Made by a program: the position numbers and the translations under genes
Notes under the pieces: model-generated
Seen by the model: only the letters and a program-made list of their open reading frames with translations
What the model was told of the DNA's origin: nothing
Database searches by the model: none
Part shown: one piece after another, positions 1 to 7,712 of the stretch
How positions within the stretch are numbered: position 1 is the stretch's first letter
Layout: each line of letters starts with the position of its first letter
Origin: an uncultured Lachnospiraceae bacterium
GTDB lineage: Bacteria > Bacillota > Clostridia > Lachnospirales > Lachnospiraceae
DNA: 64,000 nucleotides
NCBI GenBank assembly: GCA_910587715.1
Contig: CAJUMV010000021.1
Span: 7,662 to 71,661 of the forward strand
Direction: 5' to 3'

Positions 1-264
1 AATCATCCATCTTTACAGACATTTTCATTGGATGATATCAGATTTTTTGTGGCAAACAGAGGGATTTCCATTTTGGTTGTGGTCAGTAATCAAGGAAAAG
101 TTCATTATTTGTACAAAGATAAGAAATACTCTGAGAAAGAAACGATACAATTATTTAACGAGTGTGTAGAAGGATTGGGCTATTCATCTATGGTCAGTGA
201 GCGATATCATAGAGCATTGGCATTTTTAGCAAGGTGTAGTGAGACAGGACTATTTTATAATTAG
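1..264 (+). CDS. Partial hypothetical protein, 5' end outside window
   Basis: The frame is open from the first base, so the N-terminus lies upstream of the window; 87 residues are visible, ending in FYN and a TAG stop. A TTG at 28 could start a 78-residue protein, but no clear ribosome binding site supports it. I do not recognise the family. A short hydrophobic strand (ISILVVV) is followed by a charged segment rich in Lys, Tyr and Glu. The next small gene begins 12 nt after the stop, so the two are probably co-transcribed. The DNA is more AT-rich than the biotin genes that follow. Confidence 0.5.
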   Translation, partial: NHPSLQTFSLDDIRFFVANRGISILVVVSNQGKVHYLYKDKKYSEKETIQLFNECVEGLGYSSMVSERYHRALAFLARCSETGLFYN

Positions 265-276
265 GGAGGGGTTTTT

Positions 277-459
277 ATGAGCAGAAATTATGTGTTGAAT
301 GATTTGGAGTTTGATAACATTCCGTTTAATATCATACTGCCTACTGATAGTGAGGAATGCGATGAAAAAGAACTGCAGAAAAGCAGGGAGAAGAATCGGG
401 AGCTCATTGAGAGAATGAGGAATGATAAAAAATATATGGAGTTAGTTTTAACACCTTAA
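277..459 (+). CDS. Small hypothetical protein (60 aa)
   Basis: A 60-residue, highly charged protein. The ATG at 277 is preceded by a good AGGGAGGGG ribosome binding site, which is the main evidence that it is expressed. The C-terminal half (about residues 28-55) is rich in Glu, Lys and Arg and probably helical. No domain is recognised. It follows the partial gene at the window start by 12 nt and probably shares its transcript. Confidence 0.5.
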   Translation: MSRNYVLNDLEFDNIPFNIILPTDSEECDEKELQKSREKNRELIERMRNDKKYMELVLTP

Positions 460-485
460 GATAATTAAGTTGCCAGGCAGAAATC

Positions 486-513
486 TTGACATTCCTTTGT
501 AATATGCTATACT
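486..513 (+). promoter_or_regulatory. bioY promoter (extended -10)
   Basis: TTGACA (486-491) and TATACT (508-513) are separated by 16 nt, and a TGC just before the -10 makes it an extended -10 promoter. Transcription would start near 520, inside the adjacent BirA-type operator, which fits repression by steric block. Confidence 0.75.
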
Positions 514-517
514 CTTG

Positions 518-549
518 ATGTCAACCGATAATCAACAAAGGTTAACAAT
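518..549 (+). promoter_or_regulatory. BirA-type biotin operator upstream of bioY
   Basis: ATGTCAACC (518-526) and GGTTAACAAT (540-549) form an interrupted inverted repeat with a 13-nt spacer. It resembles the operator bound by the biotin protein ligase/repressor BirA in Firmicutes (TTGTTAACC...GGTTAACAA). It overlaps the predicted transcription start and precedes a biotin transporter gene, so repression when biotin is plentiful is the natural reading. Confidence 0.75.
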
Positions 550-585
550 GAAAAACGGCGTTTGTCGTCAATACGGAGGGATAGT

Positions 586-1218
586 ATGGGAAAACAAAAA
601 TCGTGTGAGTTTGGCGTAAAGTCCGACAATAATGGGGGAACCGCCGTGAGGTCAAAAATCAACACGCAGGATATGGTGCTTTGCGGGGTATTTACCACGT
701 TAATTGCGGTGGGGGCTTTTATCAAGGTTCCTGTGCCGGTAGTGCCGTTTACTCTGCAGTTTCTGTTTACCATGTTGGCGGGACTTCTGTTGGGCGGCAG
801 GAAAGGCGCACTGAGCGTCGGCGTTTATATTCTGCTCGGTTTGGTGGGGCTTCCCATTTTTGCGGAGGGCGGGGGCTTCTGGTACATATTGAAACCAAGT
901 TTTGGCTATCTGCTTGGATTTATGCTGGCGGCATATGTGACGGGCAGGATGGTGGAGCGCAAAGGGCGCTTATCGACCGGCTGGGTCATGGCTGTGAACT
1001 TTCTGGGGCTTTTTATCGTCTATGCGGCGGGGATGATTTACTATTATGTGATATGCAATTATGTGATTGATACGCCGATTGCGCTGGGACCGCTGTTTCT
1101 GTACTGTTTCGTGCTGGCAGTTCCGGGGGACATCTGCCTGTGTATTCTGGCGGCGATATTGACCGTGAGAGTAAAGCCTGTATTTGACAGGATGCGGGGA
1201 AACGCTGCGAAGAGATAA
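586..1218 (+). CDS. bioY: Biotin ECF transporter S component BioY
   Basis: Membrane S component that binds biotin and delivers it to the ECF energizing module (EcfA/A'/T, not in this window). The 210-residue protein has about six hydrophobic segments. BioY signatures include the VPVPVVPFTLQ motif after the first membrane segment, a LLGGRKGALSVGVYILLGL stretch and the GFWYILKPSFGYLLGF region near the middle. The ATG at 586 is chosen because CGGAGGG lies 7 nt upstream; a TTG 24 nt earlier would place the ribosome binding site inside the gene. It heads the biotin genes behind a BirA-type operator. The N-terminal 25 residues before the first membrane segment are longer than usual and polar. Confidence 0.93.
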   Translation: MGKQKSCEFGVKSDNNGGTAVRSKINTQDMVLCGVFTTLIAVGAFIKVPVPVVPFTLQFLFTMLAGLLLGGRKGALSVGVYILLGLVGLPIFAEGGGFWYILKPSFGYLLGFMLAAYVTGRMVERKGRLSTGWVMAVNFLGLFIVYAAGMIYYYVICNYVIDTPIALGPLFLYCFVLAVPGDICLCILAAILTVRVKPVFDRMRGNAAKR

Positions 1219-1308
1219 AAAACAGAAAACTGACTGTAATGGTCAGAAGATGGAGTCATGTGAAAGTGTCGGAGACAGGAAAATGGATGAAAGAAGAGGC
1301 AGCGGAGT

Positions 1309-1992
1309 ATGAGCAGGAATCTCTTTATAACGGGAACAGGTACGGATGTTGGAAAGACATATGTGACCGGACTGGTCATTAAAAAACTGGCGGAGAGCGG
1401 CGCGCAAATCGCTTACTATAAAGCGGCAATGAGCGGCAATGAGAGAAGGGCGGACGGCACATTGATTCCGGGGGACGCCTTGTCTGTGAAGGAGGTTTCG
1501 GGGATATCCCAGCCGTTAGAGGAGATGTGCCCTTACATATACGAAAACGCGTATTCACCCCATCTGGCGGCACGTTTGGAGGGGGGACCGGTGGAACTGT
1601 CCGTGGTTCGGGAAGGCTTTCGGAGAGTTAGCGAAAAATACGACTATGTGACCGTGGAGGGCAGCGGCGGCATTCTCTGTCCTATCCGCTATGACAGGGA
1701 GAAGATTTTTCTGGAAGATGTGATAAAATGTCTCGACCTGTCCTGCCTGCTCATTGCGGACGCGGGGCTTGGCACGATCAACAGTGTGGTTCTCACCGCA
1801 GAGTACATGCGCGCAAAAAACATTCCTCTTGTGGGGATGATCTTTAACCGTTTTCATCCCGGCGACGTGATGGAGGAGGACAACATCCGCATGTGCGAGG
1901 AGCTGACGGGGCTAAAAACCCTTGCCCGCGTGCGGGAGGGGGATTGGGAGCTTTCGATGGATGTGGAGGAGTTGAAGGTGTTGTATCGTTGA
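1309..1992 (+). CDS. bioD: Dethiobiotin synthetase BioD
   Basis: ATP-dependent enzyme that carboxylates 7,8-diaminopelargonate and closes the ureido ring to give dethiobiotin, the penultimate step of biotin synthesis; cytosolic. The 227-residue length is typical. The P-loop GTGTDVGKT lies at residues 9-17, and the VEGSGGILCPI segment near the middle matches the family's second nucleotide/substrate loop. The start has a modest GCGGAG site upstream. It lies 90 nt after bioY on the same strand and probably shares the BirA-controlled transcript. Confidence 0.93.
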   Translation: MSRNLFITGTGTDVGKTYVTGLVIKKLAESGAQIAYYKAAMSGNERRADGTLIPGDALSVKEVSGISQPLEEMCPYIYENAYSPHLAARLEGGPVELSVVREGFRRVSEKYDYVTVEGSGGILCPIRYDREKIFLEDVIKCLDLSCLLIADAGLGTINSVVLTAEYMRAKNIPLVGMIFNRFHPGDVMEEDNIRMCEELTGLKTLARVREGDWELSMDVEELKVLYR

Positions 1993-1996
1993 TGGG

Positions 1997-2193
1997 ATAA
2001 TTGCGAAACTCTTCTCAGAGTTATATTAATTGTGCAAATAGTATAACCATGAGCAGACCCTTGGAAGCCGTCAGCGCTTAATGAGGTATTTTCGAATTTA
2101 GCGCTGTTACGGCTGGAACGGAGCGCAAGCGCGTCTGCGTTGGTTATGCTATTTGTACAATTTCAATAACCATGATAGAGTTTCGCAATTTAT
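1997..2193. repeat. 197-bp palindromic element, copy 1
   Basis: The ends are inverted: ATAATTGCGAAACTCT at the left and AGAGTTTCGCAATT at the right. Inside, ATTGTGCAAATAGTATAACC (2029-2048) is mirrored by GGTTATGCTATTTGTACAAT before the right end. A related element with the same TAATTGCGAAAC termini and a TTGTGCA.../...TGTACAA inner pair lies at 23559-23760. No coding capacity is visible. It sits between bioD and bioA, where its transcript would fold into a very long hairpin. It looks like a non-autonomous (MITE-like) or structured RNA repeat. Confidence 0.75.
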
Positions 2194-2217
2194 AAAGTAA
2201 TAAAGAGAGGAAATGCA

Positions 2218-3414
2218 ATGATTTGGTATCCTTACGAACAAATGAAAACCATGAAACCGCCCTACGAGATCGTGGACGCGGAGGGCGTGTATCTCTACAC
2301 AGAGGGCGGCAATAAAATGATCGACTCCATCTCCTCATGGTGGAGTGTGATCCACGGCTACAAGCATCCAGCTCTCACAAAGGCGATCAAGGAGCAGGCG
2401 GACGTGTTTTCCCATGTGATGCTGGGAGGGCTGACCCACCCGGCGGTACAGCGGCTGTCGGATAAACTGGCGGACTGGCTGCCAGGAGATCTGGACTACT
2501 GCTTTTTCTCGGATTCCGGTTCGGTGGCGGTGGAGGTTGCGCTGAAGATGGCGCTGCAGTTTAACGTGAACAGGAAGGACGGGCGGAAAACAGTGCTTTC
2601 CCTCACCTACTCTTATCACGGGGACACCTTCAAGACGATGGAAGTGGGAGATGACGAGGATTATCATTTTGCTTTTGAGAAGAAACGGGGCGTGATTCAT
2701 ATTCCCACAAAGATACCGGCTTTGGAGGAGGCGTTTGAGAAATATCACGAGGAGTTTAACTGTTTTATTGTAGAACCGCTTTTGCAGGGAGCCGGCGGTA
2801 TGCGGATGTACGGGCTGGACTTTTTAAAGCGTGCCAGGCAGCTCTGCGACCAATATGACGTGCTGCTCATTTTTGACGAGGTTGCGACGGGATTCGGGCG
2901 GACGGGATACCGGTTTGTGGCGGACGAGGTGCTGCCGGACATTCTTGTGCTCGGCAAGGCGTTGACGGGCGGTTATATCGGACATGCGGTGACGGTTGCG
3001 GGAGAGAAGGTGTACCGGGGTTTTTATGGGGACGATCCGGCGCTCGCGCTGATGCACGGTCCGACTTTTATGGGAAATGCTCTTGCATGCAGTGCGGCAC
3101 TCGCCTCCATCGAACTGTTTGAAGGGCAGGATTACATGGCGAAGATTCACAGGATTACGGAGATTATGCGGCGGGAGATGGCGGATTTTTCCAACCCGAA
3201 GGTGAAAGAGGTGCGCATCATGGGCGGCTGTATCTGCTTGGAAGTGTATGACGGCGCTGTTCTTTCGGGGTATCAGGAGTTTGCGGCAAAGCGAGGCGTA
3301 TTTGCCAGACCGTTTCTCAAGTATCTCTACGCTATGCCGCCCTACGTGATCTCGGAGGAGGAGCTGGTACAGGTGCTGTCTGTTATGCGGGAGTGGTTTG
3401 AGAATATTATGTAA
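2218..3414 (+). CDS. bioA: Adenosylmethionine-8-amino-7-oxononanoate aminotransferase BioA
   Basis: PLP-dependent class III aminotransferase that converts 7-keto-8-aminopelargonate to 7,8-diaminopelargonate using S-adenosylmethionine as amino donor. The 398-residue protein shows SSWWSVIHGYKHP at residues 39-51, FDEVATGFGRTG with the PLP-ring Asp at 220, and DILVLGKALTGG with the Schiff-base Lys at 247. The ATG at 2218 follows GAGAGGAAA. It lies 226 nt after bioD, separated by a palindromic element that may affect read-through. The product feeds BioD and BioB. Confidence 0.93.
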   Translation: MIWYPYEQMKTMKPPYEIVDAEGVYLYTEGGNKMIDSISSWWSVIHGYKHPALTKAIKEQADVFSHVMLGGLTHPAVQRLSDKLADWLPGDLDYCFFSDSGSVAVEVALKMALQFNVNRKDGRKTVLSLTYSYHGDTFKTMEVGDDEDYHFAFEKKRGVIHIPTKIPALEEAFEKYHEEFNCFIVEPLLQGAGGMRMYGLDFLKRARQLCDQYDVLLIFDEVATGFGRTGYRFVADEVLPDILVLGKALTGGYIGHAVTVAGEKVYRGFYGDDPALALMHGPTFMGNALACSAALASIELFEGQDYMAKIHRITEIMRREMADFSNPKVKEVRIMGGCICLEVYDGAVLSGYQEFAAKRGVFARPFLKYLYAMPPYVISEEELVQVLSVMREWFENIM

Positions 3415-3550
3415 ACCAAAAACGAGAGTAGATAACACAGGGAAAGAGTTATGTAAACTTATGGCGAGAAGTATGTGATTCACCGAGGAGTTATGTTAAC
3501 CGATAAGACGCGGCTGGAAATTTTGACATGGATAGAAAGAGGGACAGACG

Positions 3551-4519
3551 ATGGACTACATAAAAGAATTGCAGGAAAAATTATATAGAGGCGAACTTCT
3601 CACAAAAGAGGAGATTATGCCCTTGGCGGAACAGCCTTTAGAGCAGCTCTGTCTTGCGGCGGACGAGATCAGGGCGCATTTTTGCGGGAATCGCTTTGAC
3701 CTTTGCACGATTATAAACGGAAAGTGCGGGCGGTGCTCGGAGGACTGCAAGTACTGTGCCCAGAGCGCACACTATACGACCGCCTGCGAGGAGTCCTACC
3801 CGCTGCTTTCCACGGAAAAAATCGTGGCTCAGGCAAAGAATAATGCGGAGAGAGGCGTGCTGCGATATTCCATCGTCACAAGCGGCAGGCGGCTTTCTGA
3901 GGCGGAGGTGGAACAGGTCTGCGAGAGCATTCGCGCGGTGCGTCAGGAGGCGGGCATAGAGGTCTGCGTTTCCTTCGGTCTGCTCTCAGAGGCGGATTTT
4001 AGGAAGGTGAAAGAGGCGGGTGCGTCCCGGGTTCACTGTAATCTGGAATCATCAGAACGGTATTTCCCCTCAGTCTGCACGACGCACACCTATGCAGATA
4101 AGATAGAGACGCTGCGGGCGGCGAAACGGGCGGGGCTTTCTATCTGCAGCGGCGGCATTATGGGGCTTGGCGAGACGATGGAAGACAGGATTGAAATGGT
4201 GCTTACGGCAAGGGAGCTTGGGGTCAAATCCATTCCCGTCAATGTATTAAACCCGATTCCGGGCACGCCCTACGAGAATAACCCGGTGTTGACAAACGAC
4301 GAGGTGCGGCGGATCGTGGCGGTTTTCCGCTTTATCATTCCCGACGCATCTATCCGTCTTGCAGGCGGCAGGGGGCTGCTTGGGGACAAGGGGGAAGGGT
4401 GCTTTGCCGGAGGCGCGAACGCGGCGATCAGCGGAGACATGCTGACCACGGCGGGCATTACCGTGGAGACGGATATGGCGCTGCTTGAAAAAATGGGGTA
4501 TACTGTGATGAAGGGATAG
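3551..4519 (+). CDS. bioB: Biotin synthase BioB
   Basis: Radical SAM enzyme that inserts sulfur into dethiobiotin to form biotin. The 322-residue protein has the radical SAM cluster motif at Cys62, Cys66 and Cys69 in GRCSEDCKYCAQS. Further Cys residues in IEVCVSF and LSICSGG, and the Arg in SIRLAGGRG, match the usual ligands of the sacrificial [2Fe-2S] cluster. It is 136 nt downstream of bioA. The gap holds copies of a dispersed GTTATGTAAACT-type motif. No bioF, bioW, bioC or bioH is present, so the pimelate and KAPA steps must lie elsewhere or be absent. Confidence 0.94.
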   Translation: MDYIKELQEKLYRGELLTKEEIMPLAEQPLEQLCLAADEIRAHFCGNRFDLCTIINGKCGRCSEDCKYCAQSAHYTTACEESYPLLSTEKIVAQAKNNAERGVLRYSIVTSGRRLSEAEVEQVCESIRAVRQEAGIEVCVSFGLLSEADFRKVKEAGASRVHCNLESSERYFPSVCTTHTYADKIETLRAAKRAGLSICSGGIMGLGETMEDRIEMVLTARELGVKSIPVNVLNPIPGTPYENNPVLTNDEVRRIVAVFRFIIPDASIRLAGGRGLLGDKGEGCFAGGANAAISGDMLTTAGITVETDMALLEKMGYTVMKG

Positions 4520-4624
4520 TCTGCGGAGACGGCGCCGGGGCGGTAGAAATGAGATATACTGCGACAAACAGCGGCGGCTTGGCATCGGAAAGGCGGGAAT
4601 CCCGGCAAAGAGAGGAGTACAGAC

Positions 4625-4801
4625 ATGATTACATTTCAGTACCGGGTGGCGAGCATTGACGGGGACTACGCGAATTTAGAGCGCATAGACGCGCCGGAGG
4701 AGGGGTATAAGCTGGTGGCGCGCGCACTTTTGCCGCCGGAGATCAAAGAGGGGACGAAGCTTTTGTACGAGATGCTGCAATACTCCATCATGGACGAGTA
4801 A
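4625..4801 (+). CDS. Small conserved-looking protein (58 aa), DUF3006-like layout
   Basis: A 58-residue reading frame starting MITFQYRVASIDGDYANLER and ending SIMDE. AGAGGAG lies 7 nt before the ATG, and codon use resembles its neighbours. The pattern of an N-terminal strand with IDGDYANLE, then a LLPPEIKEGT stretch, resembles the small DUF3006 proteins (RIEGDYAVLE...LPEGAKEGD), but I cannot confirm the relationship. It lies 105 nt after bioB and could be the last gene of that transcript. Function unknown. Confidence 0.6.
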   Translation: MITFQYRVASIDGDYANLERIDAPEEGYKLVARALLPPEIKEGTKLLYEMLQYSIMDE

Positions 4802-4913
4802 ATAGCAGCAGAAAGTTATGTAAATCATATAGGCGCGAGGATATGTTTCCGGTATTGCTTTTTGTGAGAGATTCCCTGTATAATTGAGACAGAAAAAACA
4901 CGGAGAGGAACCC

Positions 4914-5546
4914 ATGAAAATACCTTGCGAATACTGCGGGCAGATGATCCCGGAGACGGCGCAGACCTGTCCGAACTGCGGCGCGGCAAACAGCCGGGTA
5001 AAGAGAACGGCTTACGGCGTGCCAACGACGATTGAGGAACTGAGGGAATACTGTCAGCGGCATAACCTGCCGCTTCAGGACATGCGGGTGTTTCTCGGAG
5101 AGGATTACCGGGGCGCGAAGGGCACGAAAAGCGCGAACTTGTCCGACGGGATTGCCAAAGCCTTGAAGAGAACCTTTATTTACCAGATGGTCATTTTTGG
5201 TCTGGTTATGGTGATACTGCTGGCGGGCTGGTTTGCGGCGGGACCTTCCGGTGGATACTATTCTTATCAGGATACTACATATTATTATGACACTTCCTGC
5301 TGGTATGAGTGGGACGACTACGACGAGGACTGGTCGCCCACGCAGGTGGACAGGGAGCTTGAAAAGAACGCGGATGACTATTATCAGTCCCGCAGCTGGC
5401 GCGCCGGATACGAGGTGGGGGATTTCACCGAGTCCGGCTGGTACAGCGAGAAGGAGTGGGCGAGCGACGATTGGGATTCCGATTACGACTGGGATAGCAG
5501 CGACAGTTGGGACAGCAGCTACGATGACTGGGATTCCGACTGGTAG
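4914..5546 (+). CDS. Zinc-ribbon membrane protein with Asp/Trp/Tyr/Ser-rich tail
   Basis: A 210-residue protein of unknown role. Residues 1-24 form a zinc ribbon with two CxxC pairs (CEYC and CPNC). About residues 80-103 form a single membrane helix (YQMVIFGLVMVILLAGWF). The C-terminal hundred residues are very acidic and aromatic, ending in repeats such as DWDSDYDWDSSDSWDSS. The ATG at 4914 has GGAGAGG upstream and is preferred over a TTG 30 nt earlier. The tail is low-complexity and may be disordered. The next gene starts 13 nt downstream, which suggests co-expression with the DUF512 radical SAM protein. Confidence 0.7.
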   Translation: MKIPCEYCGQMIPETAQTCPNCGAANSRVKRTAYGVPTTIEELREYCQRHNLPLQDMRVFLGEDYRGAKGTKSANLSDGIAKALKRTFIYQMVIFGLVMVILLAGWFAAGPSGGYYSYQDTTYYYDTSCWYEWDDYDEDWSPTQVDRELEKNADDYYQSRSWRAGYEVGDFTESGWYSEKEWASDDWDSDYDWDSSDSWDSSYDDWDSDW

Positions 5547-5559
5547 AGAGGAAGCTAAT

Positions 5560-6975
5560 GTGAAAAAGACAGAACATGTAGTGAAGGGGGTAGCCCCCGG
5601 TTCCATCGCGGAAGAGATGGGGATTGAGGCGGGCGACGTCCTTCTTTCCGTTAATGACAACGAAATAGAGGATGTGTTCGATTATCGGTATCTGATGAAG
5701 GACGAATATGTGGAGGCGCTTGTGCGCAAGGCGGACGGCGAGGAGTGGCTTTTAGAGATCGACAAGGACTATGACGAGGATCTGGGCGTGGAGTTTGAGA
5801 ACGGTCTGATGAGCGATTATCGTTCCTGCAGCAATAAGTGTATCTTCTGCTTTATCGATCAGATGCCGCCGGGGATGCGGGAGACGCTGTACTTTAAGGA
5901 TGACGATTCACGGCTTTCCTTTTTGCAGGGCAATTATATCACGTTGACCAACATGGACGATCGGGACGTGGAGCGCATCATCCAGATGCAGCTTGCGCCC
6001 ATCAACATTTCGGTGCACACTACAAAACCGGCGCTTCGGTGCAGGATGTTAAACAACCGTTTCGCGGGGGAAAAATTGCGCTTTCTTGATCGTTTCTACG
6101 AGGGGCATGTGGAGATGAACGGGCAGATCGTGTGCTGCAAGGGAATTAACGATGGGGAAGAACTGCAGCGAAGCATCACGGACCTGATGAAGTATCTGCC
6201 CTTTATGCGGAGTGTGTCGGTGGTGCCCGCAGGGATTACGAAATACCGGGAAGGGCTTTGTCCTCTGGAGCTTTTTACCAAGGAGGAGGCGGGAGAGATC
6301 ATCGACATGATCGAGGCGTACCAGAAAGTCTGTTTTGACCAGTATGGTCTACACTTTGTTCATGCCAGTGATGAATTTTACATGCTGGCGGAGCGGGACT
6401 TCCCGGAGGAGGAGCGTTACGACGGGTACATCCAGCTGGAAAACGGCGTGGGCATGATGCGGCTTTTCCGGGAGGAGTTCGCGGAGAAAATGAGGATGAT
6501 TAAAGACGACCGAGATGGTCAATGCAGACTGTCGGAGGGGAACCGAACCATCGCTGTGGCGACGGGCAGACTGGCGTATCCTCTGATACGGGATGCGGCG
6601 AAGGAGCTGTGCAGCGCCTGTCCGGGACTTGCCGTGCATGTCTTTCCCATCAGGAACGATTTTTTCGGGGAGACGATCACCGTTGCCGGGTTGGTCACGG
6701 GGCAGGATCTGATCTCTCAGTTAAGGGAGCGGCAGCAGGCAGGGGAGAGCCTTGGCGACGTCCTGCTCATTCCGTCGAATATGCTGCGCAGCGGGGAGCA
6801 GGTCTTTCTGGACGACGTCACCGTGCAGGACGTGGAGCGGGCGCTTGGGATGCCGGTGGCGGTGATTGATTCCGGCGGCGGAGATTTTGTGGAGGCGGCG
6901 TTACATCCGGATTACTGCATGGACAGGGAAAACGACGGGGATTCCTTCGTGTATGTGCAGAGCGGTAGAAGATAG
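5560..6975 (+). CDS. PDZ-like/DUF512 radical SAM protein
   Basis: A 471-residue member of the DUF512 family of radical SAM proteins common in Clostridia; its substrate is not known to me. Residues 1-60 look like a PDZ domain (GVAPGSIAEEMGIEAGDVLLS). The radical SAM cysteines are C90, C94 and C97 (CSNKCIFCFIDQMP), followed by the family-typical DDDSRLSFLQGNYITLTN. The C-terminal half carries the DUF512 region with FFGETITVAGLVTGQD. The GTG start at 5560 is chosen because AGAGGAAG precedes it and the frame upstream is a low-complexity shadow of the preceding gene. In many clostridia the gene neighbours der, which is not the case here. Confidence 0.88.
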   Translation: MKKTEHVVKGVAPGSIAEEMGIEAGDVLLSVNDNEIEDVFDYRYLMKDEYVEALVRKADGEEWLLEIDKDYDEDLGVEFENGLMSDYRSCSNKCIFCFIDQMPPGMRETLYFKDDDSRLSFLQGNYITLTNMDDRDVERIIQMQLAPINISVHTTKPALRCRMLNNRFAGEKLRFLDRFYEGHVEMNGQIVCCKGINDGEELQRSITDLMKYLPFMRSVSVVPAGITKYREGLCPLELFTKEEAGEIIDMIEAYQKVCFDQYGLHFVHASDEFYMLAERDFPEEERYDGYIQLENGVGMMRLFREEFAEKMRMIKDDRDGQCRLSEGNRTIAVATGRLAYPLIRDAAKELCSACPGLAVHVFPIRNDFFGETITVAGLVTGQDLISQLRERQQAGESLGDVLLIPSNMLRSGEQVFLDDVTVQDVERALGMPVAVIDSGGGDFVEAALHPDYCMDRENDGDSFVYVQSGRR

Positions 6976-6991
6976 AAAAAGGAGCAGGAAA

Positions 6992-7591
6992 ATGGCGGCT
7001 TATACCGTAAAAAGTTTGACGCAAGAAGAAATCGGGCATATCTACCAGACTTATATGAGGAAGGATTTCCCGTCCGACGAATTGAAGCCGTTAAGCCATA
7101 TCACAAGGAGCATGGATGGCGGCTACGGTTTTTCTCTGGGGATTTATGGAGGGGAGGAACTGGTGGGCTATGCCGTTTTCATACTCTGCAAGGAGACGCG
7201 GTGCGCGCTGCTTGATTATTTTGCGATTCTGCGCGGAAAAAGGGGCGGCGGGCTGGGGCATCACGCCTTTTCCCTGTTTGTGTCCTACTTTGTGGAAAAC
7301 CTGCCGGAAGTGGACGGGCTTTATATCGAGTCCGAGCGCATTTCGGCGGCGGCTGATGAAAAACAGCGTCTGACCAGAGAGCGGCGGATTACGTTCTACC
7401 TCTCCTGCGGCTGCGAGATGACGGCGCTGAGGTCGGTTCTTTTCGGCGTGGACTACAGTGTTCTTTACAAACCTGTCGGAGAGCGGGGGCAGAAGGCTTC
7501 CCTGACCGCGCTGGATACCCTCTACCGGAAGATGTTTAAGCCGGAGCATTACGACCGGTTTGTGAGCCTTGCCATGATGGAGGAAAGCTAG
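6992..7591 (+). CDS. GNAT-family acetyltransferase-like protein
   Basis: A 199-residue protein with a GNAT-like layout: an N-terminal strand-helix, a central ELVGYAVFILC strand, and RGKRGGGLGHHAFSLF in the position of the acetyl-CoA pyrophosphate loop (usually R/QxxGxG/A). An acceptor is not predictable. The ATG at 6992 follows AAAAAGGAGCAGGAAA. It starts 16 nt after the radical SAM gene, so they probably share an operon. The C-terminal 40 residues (KPEHYDRFVSLAM) extend beyond the core fold. Confidence 0.7.
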   Translation: MAAYTVKSLTQEEIGHIYQTYMRKDFPSDELKPLSHITRSMDGGYGFSLGIYGGEELVGYAVFILCKETRCALLDYFAILRGKRGGGLGHHAFSLFVSYFVENLPEVDGLYIESERISAAADEKQRLTRERRITFYLSCGCEMTALRSVLFGVDYSVLYKPVGERGQKASLTALDTLYRKMFKPEHYDRFVSLAMMEES

Positions 7592-7632
7592 GAAAATAGC
7601 GGCTTTCAAGCCCTTCGGAAGCGTATTTTCTC

Positions 7633-7662
7633 TTGACTTTTAGGGGGGGGGTATGATATAAT
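7633..7662 (+). promoter_or_regulatory. Chemoreceptor promoter with a G9 spacer tract
   Basis: TTGACT (7633-7638) and TATAAT (7657-7662) are separated by 18 nt. The spacer contains nine consecutive G residues (7643-7651). Loss of one G would give the optimal 17-nt spacing, so slipped-strand changes could switch promoter strength. Confidence 0.65.
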
Positions 7663-7712
7663 AGAAACGGAGTTATATACTCTCATACGCAGGAGAAGGA
7701 GGATAGGCGGGT

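Noticed and set aside
562..585. TTG at 562 as the bioY start
   Set aside because: It would place the good CGGAGGG ribosome binding site inside the gene; ATG 586 is correctly spaced from it.
5233..5559. Upstream extension of the DUF512 frame
   Set aside because: The extension is an Arg/Thr-rich, low-complexity out-of-frame reading of the preceding Asp/Trp-rich gene, and the GTG at 5560 has a ribosome binding site.
4788..5660. 290-codon minus-strand frame opposite the zinc-ribbon gene
   Set aside because: Its Val/Ile/Pro composition simply mirrors the acidic, aromatic coding strand; no ribosome binding site, and it crosses two well-supported genes.
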